From contig JAFWYA010000042.1 in NCBI GenBank assembly GCA_017517815.1, positions 1 through 21,164 on the forward strand: a stretch of DNA of 21,164 bases. Direction: 5' to 3'. The stretch's first letter is position 1, and the number at the start of each line of letters is the position of its first letter. Source of the DNA: Clostridia bacterium. Lineage in GTDB: Bacteria; Bacillota_A; Clostridia; Christensenellales; Aristaeellaceae. Shown in pieces: positions 14,771-20,715 of this stretch. The position numbers and the translations under genes were made by a program. The notes under the pieces were generated by a model. It saw only the letters and a list, made by a program, of their open reading frames with translations. It ran no database searches and had not been told where the DNA came from.

Positions 14771-15427
14771 TTACTCAGCCAGTTTTCCAAGCGCATTTTC
14801 GTCAGTAATCTCTATCGTTCCGCGCGAAAGTCTCACCATACCCTCATTCTGAAAGTAGCGCAGCATGCGGGTAACCACCTCGCGTGGATTGCCCATGTGG
14901 TTGCCAATGATCTCATGGGTGATCTTCAGTTCATTCGTGCCTTCGATGGCAGCTTCCTCCAGCAGGAAGGCTGCCAGACGCTTATCAAAGCTTTTCCACA
15001 TGATTTGTTCAACCAGCCACATGACGTCGGAAAACCTCGTCGCCATGACTTCATTGGTGAAATTGGACAGCGGCGCGGATTCCTCCATGACCTGCTTGTA
15101 GGTTTCAGCGGGAATGACCCACAGCTCAGTATCCTTTTCTGCTTCAATGGTTACTTCAAACTGGATGGAGCGCATCATGCAGGAAGCGGAGAACAGGCAC
15201 AGATCGCGCTCAAACAGCCGATAGATGGTAATCTCCCGTCCATCCTGAGACAGGATAAACGCTCGAAGCTGACCGCTGCACACAAGGAGAAAACCGGTGC
15301 AGTCCGCATCGCCGCTATGAATTACATCGCCTTTATGTACCTTGCGGCTGAAAACACTGTCAGAAAGGATGGACTGCTGCCGGTCCGTAAGACGATTCCA
15401 CACAGGAAAGTACGACGAGAACTCCAT
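14771..15427 (-). CDS. Crp/Fnr-family transcriptional regulator
   Basis: 218 residues from ATG 15425-15427 (AAGGAGG six bases upstream). Residues ~20-115 form the cyclic-nucleotide-type beta-roll (HKGDVIHSGD, GQLRAFILSQDGREIT). A long dimer helix follows at ~120-155, then a winged helix with recognition helix GNPREVVTRMLRYF. Arg182, Glu183 and Arg187 occupy the places of the CRP residues that read TGTGA. The sensor half holds Cys43, Cys50, Cys77 and Cys83, the last two in CLFSASC, which could bind a metal cluster or respond to thiol oxidation; the Arg/Ser pocket for cAMP is not evident. It is the likely activator of the four boxes in this cluster (inference). Confidence 0.93.
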   Translation of the reverse strand: MEFSSYFPVWNRLTDRQQSILSDSVFSRKVHKGDVIHSGDADCTGFLLVCSGQLRAFILSQDGREITIYRLFERDLCLFSASCMMRSIQFEVTIEAEKDTELWVIPAETYKQVMEESAPLSNFTNEVMATRFSDVMWLVEQIMWKSFDKRLAAFLLEEAAIEGTNELKITHEIIGNHMGNPREVVTRMLRYFQNEGMVRLSRGTIEITDENALGKLAE

Positions 15428-15460
15428 ACGAATCCTCCTTGCTCTTGGCGTCCTATGTAC

Positions 15461-15489
15461 AGTATATACACAAACCCGAAGAATGCCAA
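15461..15489 (-). promoter_or_regulatory. Sigma-A promoter of the Crp/Fnr gene
   Basis: TTGGCA (15484-15489), 17 nt, TATACT (15461-15466) on the minus strand. No copy of the GTGA-N5-TCAC box is present, so the regulator does not appear to control itself through it. Confidence 0.8.
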
Positions 15490-15527
15490 TTGAAACAGGG
15501 TGATGCCTTACCTGCCTGTATGCCCAA

Positions 15528-16112
15528 TTACGCCTGTTCCCTGAAGGTAATGGAACCGGTTTCAGCATCCATGGCATCGACAATGGCAAGGGACTCCAGC
15601 TGATAGCCCAGGTTGCGAATCACCGTTCCGCCGATCTGGAAGCCTTTTTCAATCACGATGCCAAGACCTTCAACGGTTGCTCCGGCGCTGTCTGCAATGG
15701 AAATCAAGCCCTGTAAGGCGCATCCATTTGCGAGAAAGTCATCAATAATCAGCAGATGGTCATCCGCATGCAGAAACTTTTTGGACACGATGACCTGATT
15801 TTTATTCTTGTGTGTGAACGACTCCACTTCGGCAACATACATATCGCCGTCAATGTTAATCGACTTGGATTTTTTGGCAAAAACCATCGGAACGCCAAAT
15901 TCTTTAGCCACAAAGGCCGCAATACCAATGCCGGAAGCTTCAATGGTCATAACTTTGGTAACCGTCTTGTGAGCAAAGCGGCGTTTGAACTCCCGGCCGA
16001 TTTCCTCCAGCAAAGCAATGTCCATCTGGTGATTCAGAAAGCTGTCAACCTTCAGCACATTGCCGGGCTTCACGACGCCATCCCTTACGATCCTTTCCTC
16101 AAGAAAGTTCAT
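15528..16112 (-). CDS. xpt: Xanthine phosphoribosyltransferase
   Basis: 194 residues, the usual length. [12 protein letters not shown] near the N-terminus, [14 protein letters not shown], and the PRPP loop [12 protein letters not shown] are the signatures of Bacillus-type Xpt. It salvages xanthine to XMP using PRPP, feeding guanine nucleotide synthesis; guaA lies 4.6 kb away. Clostridial and Bacillus xpt genes are often led by a purine riboswitch, but I do not find its conserved core upstream here. The ribosome site AAGGAG is 11 bases from the ATG, rather long. Confidence 0.95.
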   Translation of the reverse strand: MNFLEERIVRDGVVKPGNVLKVDSFLNHQMDIALLEEIGREFKRRFAHKTVTKVMTIEASGIGIAAFVAKEFGVPMVFAKKSKSINIDGDMYVAEVESFTHKNKNQVIVSKKFLHADDHLLIIDDFLANGCALQGLISIADSAGATVEGLGIVIEKGFQIGGTVIRNLGYQLESLAIVDAMDAETGSITFREQA

Positions 16113-16240
16113 CTCAGTACACGCTCCTTACTGTAAATCATATGTTTCTGCTCAGCACCTGTTTACGTACAAGGTTTTACTTACAGAAAGCAAAGGCTTC
16201 GACTTCATCGCCGAAAAGCGAATCCGGTTGATGATGATAC

Positions 16241-16289
16241 AAGGGATGCACTGCACCCGATTGGGAAATCAGGGTGCAGTGCATCCCTT
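16241..16289. repeat. Perfect 18-bp inverted repeat without U-tract
   Basis: AAGGGATGCACTGCACCC (16241-16258) and its exact reverse complement (16272-16289) are separated by 13 nt, within which GATT/AATC can pair further. It lies 46 bases downstream of the surface-protein stop and 128 upstream of xpt. Neither strand has a T-run after the stem, so ordinary intrinsic termination is not obvious. It may terminate by another mechanism, protect an mRNA 3' end, or be a protein-binding site. Confidence 0.7.
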
Positions 16290-16335
16290 CAAAAGTGTTT
16301 GGAGTTTGCTTCATGTCCTTCACTGTATGCCCGGC

Positions 16336-18306
16336 TTAGCCCCAAACGCTTCTGCGCAGCAACAGCATTGCACAGGAGCCAAGGCACAGCAGCGCCCACA
16401 GCACCGGCAATGAGGAATCGCCGGTGGACGGCGGCACAGAAATCGGAATGGGTTTCCATACGGCGATCAGGTGAATCTCTCCGGCTGCGGGCATTTCGTC
16501 GCCCACAGCGTAGATCGTATCGTCACCGTCGATCTTCCAGCCGGCAAACTGGTATCCGGCAGGCGCGGTAATGCCGCATTCAGGCAGGCGCACCGTGTTG
16601 CTGGAAGTGATCACGCTGAGCGGCGGCACAGAATCCTGACCGCCTTCACCCGCATCAAAGGTGAATACCACCTTCCAGCTGGCCTTCAGAGAAATTGGGC
16701 CGGAAACAGTCAGGCTGTCAACCAGATTGCCGTTGCTGTCCACAAAACCGGCAAAGGCGAGCATGTGAAAATCAAAGCCGATGGATTCGGGCGTCTTCAC
16801 CGTATAGGTTCTGGAGCCGTCGGCATAATCCGTATAGGTATTTTCACAGCCGTCGTAGGCGCAGGAATAGGTGACGGCAAAGTGTTCCTTTGTTTCAAGG
16901 GAACGTTTGCCGGAAACCTCATCCGTTACATCCGTTGCTTCCGTATAGAGTTTGCCTTCGTTCAGCGGCTCTTCGGGGGAGGAATCCTCGCCTGCGCTGG
17001 CGCTGAGAAACTTTCCGCTGCTGCCGATCCTGACACGGAATTGATCAGTGGCGGCAGCGGCTTTACCCATCCGGCTGGCATCGCCCTCGCCGCCTGTGAG
17101 GAGAGCGTAGCCGCCCGCGGCAGTGAAGGCGCCGTTTACGCCGTTGCCGCCTGTATTTTTGGGTTCCGATATGGAGGTTGGCGAAGAAGCCGAACTGCCG
17201 GTCGCAATCAGTTGCCCGGCCTTGAGCACAGCGTTTCCATTAACGCCATGTCCTGCCAGGTTTTGAGTGGCAATATCGTCGTGAGGATTGCCTCCGGAAG
17301 CCGGGGCGCCGGTCGCGGTCAGTTGTCCGCCGTTCACTTCAGCGTTGCCGAGAACGCCATGTCCTGCCAGGTTTCGGCTGGAAATTTTCGACGTAAACTC
17401 GCCTCCGGAAGCCAGGCCGCCGGCCGCGGTCAGTTGTCCGCCGTTCACTTCAGCATCGCCGCAAACACCATGTCCTCCAGAGTTGGTGAGGTTGAAAGTA
17501 CTACCCCGTTCATAAGCCTTGCCACCGGTGGCGTTCAGCTGGCCCCTATTGACCGTGGCACTGCCATGAACGCCGTCGCCGCCTTTATTGCTAGTGCGTC
17601 CCTCTGCACCCAAACCGCCTGTTGCGGTCAGTAGTCCGGAATTGACTATGGCGTTGCCAGTAATGCCGTGGCCGCCTGTATTATTAGAGTATGCGTTCGA
17701 AGACGAGCCGCCGGCCGCGGTCAGCCTGCCGTCATTGATGATAACGTTGCCGTCAATACCATGTCCCGCTGTAACACGCTCTTCATGGTATCCACTTTGG
17801 CAGCTGCCGCCAGTGACAGTAACATGGATGTTTGCCTGCAGATTAACGCTGCCAACGATGGCGGTTCCGCCCTTTCCATCTATGGCAGCGTCATTTCTCT
17901 CATAGAGGGCGTCGCCGCCGCGTACGTTCAGGCTGCCAATGCCATTGATCGTCAGCTCGCCATCTGGGGGCAATACAATGCCCCCGCCGCCATCTGCATA
18001 GGAAGAACCGCCGGTGATGGTGTTCGCAGCCGTGACATTCAGCTGCAGGGAATCCTTTGCCATCAGGGCGTCCTGACCTTCCGGGGCAGTAATGCTCACG
18101 CCATGGAGTATGAGGCTTTTGACCCCGCTTTCAATGGTGATCGAAACGTTTTCTTCAGGGCCGGAGATCGTATATTCCTCATATTCTCCGGACAGCGTAA
18201 TGGTGCTGCCACTTCTAACAACGCCCTGTGACGGCTCAATCGCCGCCAGGGCATTGATAGGAAGCAGGCAAAGGATAAGCATGAGAACCGAATATCTGTT
18301 TTTCAT
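16336..18306 (-). CDS. Large secreted, wall-anchored surface protein with Gly-rich repeats
   Basis: 656 residues. Signal peptide 1-22 (ending NALAA). Residues ~30-170 (ITGGSSYADGGGGIVLPPDG, then INGIGSLNVRGG, AAIDGKGGTAIVG) resemble the beta-helical carbohydrate-binding proteins annotated as DUF4353/Cthe_2159-like. From ~180 to 400 there are seven units starting (A/G)G(H/D/N)G(I/V)xG and ending with QLTATGG-like turns, spaced 31-37 residues. Near 545-616 is an InlB B-repeat/Flg_new-type module (AGYQFAGWKIDGDD). The C-terminus is a sorting signal: PPSTGD (625-630), a hydrophobic helix and RRSVWG. Probably binds polysaccharide or host surface; the ligand is unknown. Confidence 0.8.
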   Translation of the reverse strand: MKNRYSVLMLILCLLPINALAAIEPSQGVVRSGSTITLSGEYEEYTISGPEENVSITIESGVKSLILHGVSITAPEGQDALMAKDSLQLNVTAANTITGGSSYADGGGGIVLPPDGELTINGIGSLNVRGGDALYERNDAAIDGKGGTAIVGSVNLQANIHVTVTGGSCQSGYHEERVTAGHGIDGNVIINDGRLTAAGGSSSNAYSNNTGGHGITGNAIVNSGLLTATGGLGAEGRTSNKGGDGVHGSATVNRGQLNATGGKAYERGSTFNLTNSGGHGVCGDAEVNGGQLTAAGGLASGGEFTSKISSRNLAGHGVLGNAEVNGGQLTATGAPASGGNPHDDIATQNLAGHGVNGNAVLKAGQLIATGSSASSPTSISEPKNTGGNGVNGAFTAAGGYALLTGGEGDASRMGKAAAATDQFRVRIGSSGKFLSASAGEDSSPEEPLNEGKLYTEATDVTDEVSGKRSLETKEHFAVTYSCAYDGCENTYTDYADGSRTYTVKTPESIGFDFHMLAFAGFVDSNGNLVDSLTVSGPISLKASWKVVFTFDAGEGGQDSVPPLSVITSSNTVRLPECGITAPAGYQFAGWKIDGDDTIYAVGDEMPAAGEIHLIAVWKPIPISVPPSTGDSSLPVLWALLCLGSCAMLLLRRSVWG

Positions 18307-18361
18307 CAGCTTACCTTTTCTGTCTTTGTAATTGGGAAAATATCCTATGGATGGTGTGTCG

Positions 18362-18416
18362 ATCAGGAGAGCTGAGTAGAAAGTACAGCTGCCCGAAGGA
18401 GAAACGTTCTCCTGAT
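18362..18416 (-). promoter_or_regulatory. Mutually exclusive hairpins in the surface-protein leader
   Basis: AGGAGAA (18397-18403) can pair with TTCTCCT (18407-18413). Part of the same right arm, TCTCCTGAT (18408-18416), can instead pair with ATCAGGAGA (18362-18370), helped by AGCTG/CAGCT inside. Two alternative folds in a leader of about 120 nt suggest an RNA-level switch, but no known riboswitch class or T-run is recognised. Confidence 0.4.
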
Positions 18417-18433
18417 TGTTGGGATAAGTGGGA

Positions 18434-18462
18434 ATAAAATGGTGCTGTCACACCAGCGTCAA
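18434..18462 (-). promoter_or_regulatory. Probable promoter of the surface-protein gene
   Basis: TTGACG (18457-18462), 17 nt, TTTTAT (18434-18439) on the minus strand. The -10 is weak. The spacer contains TGGTG-N6-CACCA (18440-18455), a possible operator. Confidence 0.45.
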
Positions 18463-18481
18463 GGCTGATTTTACGCTTGAC

Positions 18482-18496
18482 TTACTCCCACTCGAT
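18482..18496 (-). other. att-like copy of the guaA 3' end (distal island boundary)
   Basis: ATCGAGTGGGAGTAA on the minus strand repeats the last five codons of guaA (ATCGAGTGGGAATAA, 20701-20715) with one change at a synonymous position. The bases before it do not match guaA. A lone copy of a gene's final codons is the usual mark of a site-specifically integrated element. Confidence 0.75.
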
Positions 18497-18615
18497 ACAG
18501 GCAATTGCTTCTTAAACAATTTTGATTATGTTCTGTATCTCCTGGTATCCTGATTCCACTGATTGTCCATGAAGCATGGGCTATCAGATTTTCTGTTGCC
18601 AAAATGTTGCCATAC
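18497..18615. other. Island left end, non-coding, with phased direct repeats
   Basis: No gene seen. TGTTGCCA occurs at 18594-18601 and 18605-18612, an 11-bp period, a layout typical of arm-type sites bound by tyrosine integrases. The second copy ends just before the higA stop codon. Confidence 0.4.
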
Positions 18616-18918
18616 TTACATTGCGGCAGCTGCGTAGGGCTTGATCGTAGTGATATCTCCATCCAGCTTTTCGATCAGTTCCCGAACCTCGATATCATTC
18701 TGCATATCCAGGAAGTAACGGTCAGATACTCCGAAAAAGCGGCCCAACCGAATGGAAGTATCAGCAGTGATCTTTCTCCTGTTATGGAGAATATCCTGAA
18801 TTCTGGAAGTTGGCACATGAATACTGTGCGCAAGCTTATAGGCGGTGAGATTCATCGGAATCATGAATTCTTCCGTGAGAATTTCGCCCATCGTAGGGGT
18901 TGGAATGCGATTGCTCAT
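18616..18918 (-). CDS. higA: HigA-family antitoxin (XRE helix-turn-helix)
   Basis: 100 residues. PTPTMGEILTEEFMIPMNLTAYKLAHSI followed by VPTSRIQDILHNRRKITADTSIRLGRFFG is the HigA/VapI helix-turn-helix signature, including the short N-terminal helix that contacts the toxin. It neutralises HigB and binds the operon operator. It lies 27 bases behind higB, with AAAGGAGG seven bases before its ATG. A toxin-first order is normal for higBA. Confidence 0.95.
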   Translation of the reverse strand: MSNRIPTPTMGEILTEEFMIPMNLTAYKLAHSIHVPTSRIQDILHNRRKITADTSIRLGRFFGVSDRYFLDMQNDIEVRELIEKLDGDITTIKPYAAAAM

Positions 18919-18945
18919 GACGTTTCCTCCTTTCCAACAATTCTG

Positions 18946-19227
18946 TCAGTGATAATCGACAATCTCTACATCAAAGAAGTTGTTGCCTTCGATACGAAAG
19001 CAGATTCGGTACTGATCATTGATCCGAATGCTGTATTGTCCTTTCCGGTTGGCATCATGCTTTTCCAGACGGTTGACAGGCGGGACACGCAGATCCTCCA
19101 GGCATCCTGTATTATCAATCATGATCAGTTTCCTCAATGCGACTGATTGGATGTTTTGAGGGAGTTTCCGGGAAAAAGTCTGATTGTAAACCTTTTCTGT
19201 CTCCCTGTCAGCAAAGCTTCTGATCAT
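18946..19227 (-). CDS. higB: HigB-type RelE/ParE-fold mRNA endonuclease toxin
   Basis: 93 residues from ATG 19225-19227: MIRSFADRETEKVYNQTF opens exactly where the family does. VALRKLIMIDNTGCLEDLRV, PPVNRLEKH, GQYSIRINDQYRICFR and the terminal VEIVDYH are strongly conserved, with Arg and Tyr residues that in relatives cleave ribosome-bound mRNA. An upstream in-frame ATG at 19261-19263 lies in the promoter and cannot be used. The predicted transcription start coincides with the A of the ATG and there is no ribosome binding site, so the toxin would be translated from a leaderless mRNA. Confidence 0.95.
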   Translation of the reverse strand: MIRSFADRETEKVYNQTFSRKLPQNIQSVALRKLIMIDNTGCLEDLRVPPVNRLEKHDANRKGQYSIRINDQYRICFRIEGNNFFDVEIVDYH

Positions 19228-19231
19228 GAAA

Positions 19232-19263
19232 ACAGTATACACGGCATGCGTGTATACTGTCAA
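19232..19263 (-). promoter_or_regulatory. higBA promoter and palindromic operator
   Basis: TTGACA (19258-19263) and TATACT (19234-19239) on the minus strand, 18 nt apart. A perfect 12-bp inverted repeat ACAGTATACACG (19232-19243) / CGTGTATACTGT (19249-19260) with a 5-nt centre covers the whole promoter, the expected site for autorepression by HigA or HigBA. Confidence 0.85.
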
Positions 19264-19295
19264 GGGGCTTGATGATCCTCTTGAATTTTGATTTT

Positions 19296-19691
19296 TTACT
19301 CTTCAATCATAGTAGGATCTTTCATAATCCGGAGCAGCGTCCATTGAGCCATCTCGATGTTTCCTTCAAACGGATTATATTTGGGATTTGCAACAACCAA
19401 GATATAGCCATCCAAATTACCGTTTTCTTCGCTCATAAACTCAACAAACGAACTTTCCTCGTTAGCGCCGGAGAACAGGTTAACCTCTCCGGTTTCATCA
19501 ACCGCAAGGGCTACAACGGGATTTAGTACCTGCTTGATTTTTAGGAGCAGCATACAGTTACCGCATTCTCCCTTTGCATCCAGCCACTCCTGAAGAGTAA
19601 CAAACTTTGGTTCATCCTCGGCTTGAGCGAAACATGAAAGTGAAGCGAGGACGAGGACAATGGAAAGTGCCAATGCGATGGTTTTTTTCAT
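19296..19691 (-). CDS. Small secreted protein of unknown function
   Basis: 131 residues from ATG 19689-19691 (AAAGGAG nine bases upstream; an in-frame TTG three codons earlier overlaps the ribosome site region). Residues 1-24 are a classical signal peptide (MKKTIALALSIVLVLASLSC, cut near AQA-ED). The mature part is acidic, has a CGNC pair (about 43-46) that could form a disulfide or bind metal, and ends TMIEE. No lipobox in the right position and no membrane segment after the signal. I do not recognise the family. It sits inside the guaA island between higBA and the relaxase fragment, with its own promoter. Confidence 0.75.
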   Translation of the reverse strand: MKKTIALALSIVLVLASLSCFAQAEDEPKFVTLQEWLDAKGECGNCMLLLKIKQVLNPVVALAVDETGEVNLFSGANEESSFVEFMSEENGNLDGYILVVANPKYNPFEGNIEMAQWTLLRIMKDPTMIEE

Positions 19692-19731
19692 TGGGGTCAA
19701 CTCCTTTCATTTTGCTTGCCTGCTTTTGACC

Positions 19732-19760
19732 ATAATAACTGAAATCTACTTCCATTGCAA
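19732..19760 (-). promoter_or_regulatory. Sigma-A promoter of the small secreted protein
   Basis: TTGCAA (19755-19760), 17 nt, TATTAT (19732-19737) on the minus strand, about 40 bases before the start codon. Confidence 0.7.
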
Positions 19761-19773
19761 TACTTTATTTTCC

Positions 19774-19833
19774 TTATCTGGCATATACATAACCGGAATC
19801 CATATCGTAGCGGATATAATCAATGGGTTTCAT
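19774..19833 (-). CDS. Possible 19-residue ORF downstream of the relaxase fragment
   Basis: MKPIDYIRYDMDSGYVYAR, then TAA. The ATG at 19831-19833 is eight bases after GAAGGA; an in-frame ATG at 19849-19851 would add six residues. The sequence is unusually Tyr/Asp-rich for chance. It may be a tiny accessory gene or the start of a longer, truncated one. No family recognised. Confidence 0.35.
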   Translation of the reverse strand: MKPIDYIRYDMDSGYVYAR

Positions 19834-19859
19834 CGTGTTTTCCTTCGTCATATGATTGT

Positions 19860-20155
19860 TCAGGCGATAGTTGCCTGCTTTTCCTGTCGATCATGCTCCT
19901 TTGGGGCCTTTGCCTGGGTGAGCATTTCTTCCAGTCTCAGCGGTCCAAAGAACTTTTGCAGCCGGCGGAAACCTACGTTCTGTTCCTTCAGGATGGCGTT
20001 TTTCTTAATCAGACGGTTATTCTCATCACGAAGCCTGTTATTCTCCTGCTGCAGTTTGTCTCTTTCGCCAGATACTCTGATCAGATTATCACGGGCTTTG
20101 GTAAACTGGTTGAACAGGCTTTTGACAAGAGATTTCAGCTTCTTTAGCAGAAATT
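19860..20155 (-). pseudogene. C-terminal coiled-coil fragment of a plasmid/ICE relaxase (MobV/Pre-like)
   Basis: The minus strand reads LLKKLKSLVKSLFNQFTKAR, then ERDKLQQENNRLRDENNRLI, KKNAILKEQNVGFRRLQKFF and GPLRLEEMLTQAKAPKEHDR, ending at TGA 19860-19862. The heptad LxxENNRLRDENNRL coiled coil followed by FFGPLRLEEM is typical of the C-terminal tail of mobilization relaxases. There is no start codon, the frame is closed upstream by TAA at 20169-20171, and the catalytic N-terminus is missing. The fragment is cut at about 20150, where the oppositely oriented DUF6076-like fragment begins. It is dead mobile-element debris. Confidence 0.7.
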
Positions 20156-20176
20156 CTGGAACTGGAGTTTACAAAG

Positions 20177-20545
20177 ATGCTGGAAGCGAATGTCCGTTTC
20201 CGCAAATGTAAACGCTGCGGCAAGTATTTCATCATGAAGGGCAACTATGATACCAACTACTGCGAAAGAGTCGCCGATGGGGAAACCCGCAACTGCCAGG
20301 AACTGGCTGCTGCAGAAAACTACAAAGCCAAAATTGCCGGTGATAAGGCAATACCCATTTACAACAAGTACTACAAACGCTACGCTGCCAGAGTGCGGGT
20401 CAAGCAGATCCGGGAAGCCGATTTCAAGAAGTGGAAGTATCAGGCCATTACCCTGCGAAATGAGTGCTCTGCCGGCAAAATTACGGTGGAAGAGTACATC
20501 CAATGGATGGAGGACTCCTTCCCGAACCGAAAACCGAAAACATAA
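20177..20545 (+). CDS. DUF6076-like protein with Cys4-type motif, probably a 3' fragment
   Basis: 122 residues from ATG 20177. RKCKRCGKYFIMKGNYDTNYCERVADGETRNC gives Cys residues spaced like a small zinc ribbon, as in clostridial DUF6076 proteins, whose function is unknown. The frame is open upstream to 20126 (EISASLAEILELEFTKMLEAN reads naturally into it), where a stop and unrelated relaxase sequence begin, so the original N-terminal part is lost. GGAG lies nine bases before ATG 20177, so the remnant might still be translated. A hairpin terminator follows immediately. Confidence 0.6.
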   Translation: MLEANVRFRKCKRCGKYFIMKGNYDTNYCERVADGETRNCQELAAAENYKAKIAGDKAIPIYNKYYKRYAARVRVKQIREADFKKWKYQAITLRNECSAGKITVEEYIQWMEDSFPNRKPKT

Positions 20546-20546
20546 A

Positions 20547-20590
20547 AAATCCCTCCTGCATGAACATAAGCGTTCATACAGGAGGGATTT
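20547..20590. terminator. Terminator after the DUF6076-like fragment
   Basis: AAATCCCTCCTG (20547-20558) pairs with CAGGAGGGATTT (20579-20590); inside, ATGAAC pairs with GTTCAT around ATAAGC. The U-tract is better on the minus strand (six T's) than on the plus. Confidence 0.75.
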
Positions 20591-20700
20591 CCTCTTGTGT
20601 GATGATCGTGGGATTTTTGATGACAGTATCAAAACAGTATCAAATCTGTTTTGAGATGCCGCTTTTGCCCGTGTTTACTGGAAAAAACGGAGGCTGTTCA
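20591..20700. other. Island right end, non-coding, with phased direct repeats
   Basis: No gene seen. CAGTATCAAA occurs at 20624-20633 and 20635-20644 (11-bp period). TCAAAACAG (20629-20637) can pair with CTGTTTTGA (20646-20654). These resemble integrase arm sites near the guaA-proximal att, though no integrase gene remains in the island. Confidence 0.4.
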
Positions 20701-20715
20701 TTATTCCCACTCGAT
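20701..20715 (-). other. att-like site within the guaA 3' end (proximal island boundary)
   Basis: ATCGAGTGGGAATAA, coding Ile-Glu-Trp-Glu-stop, with a 14/15 direct repeat at 18482-18496. The two copies bracket 2.2 kb of island-type genes. Confidence 0.75.

Noticed and set aside
16113..16240. Purine riboswitch upstream of xpt
   Set aside because: Expected by analogy with Bacillus xpt, but I do not find the conserved junction and loop sequences, nor a terminator next to the start.
16471..17634. A 387-codon plus-strand open frame with repeats opposite the surface protein
   Set aside because: Its repeats are the complement of the Gly-rich repeats of the minus-strand surface protein, which has a signal peptide and a sorting signal.
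17100..17780. Evenly spaced repeats resembling a CRISPR array at first sight
   Set aside because: The repeats are imperfect, in frame and encode the GGHGVxG units of the surface protein; spacers are not unique sequence.
20590..20620. TGTGATGATCGTGG as a fifth Crp-type box
   Set aside because: The right half is GTGG instead of TCAC and no -10 follows at 22 nt.
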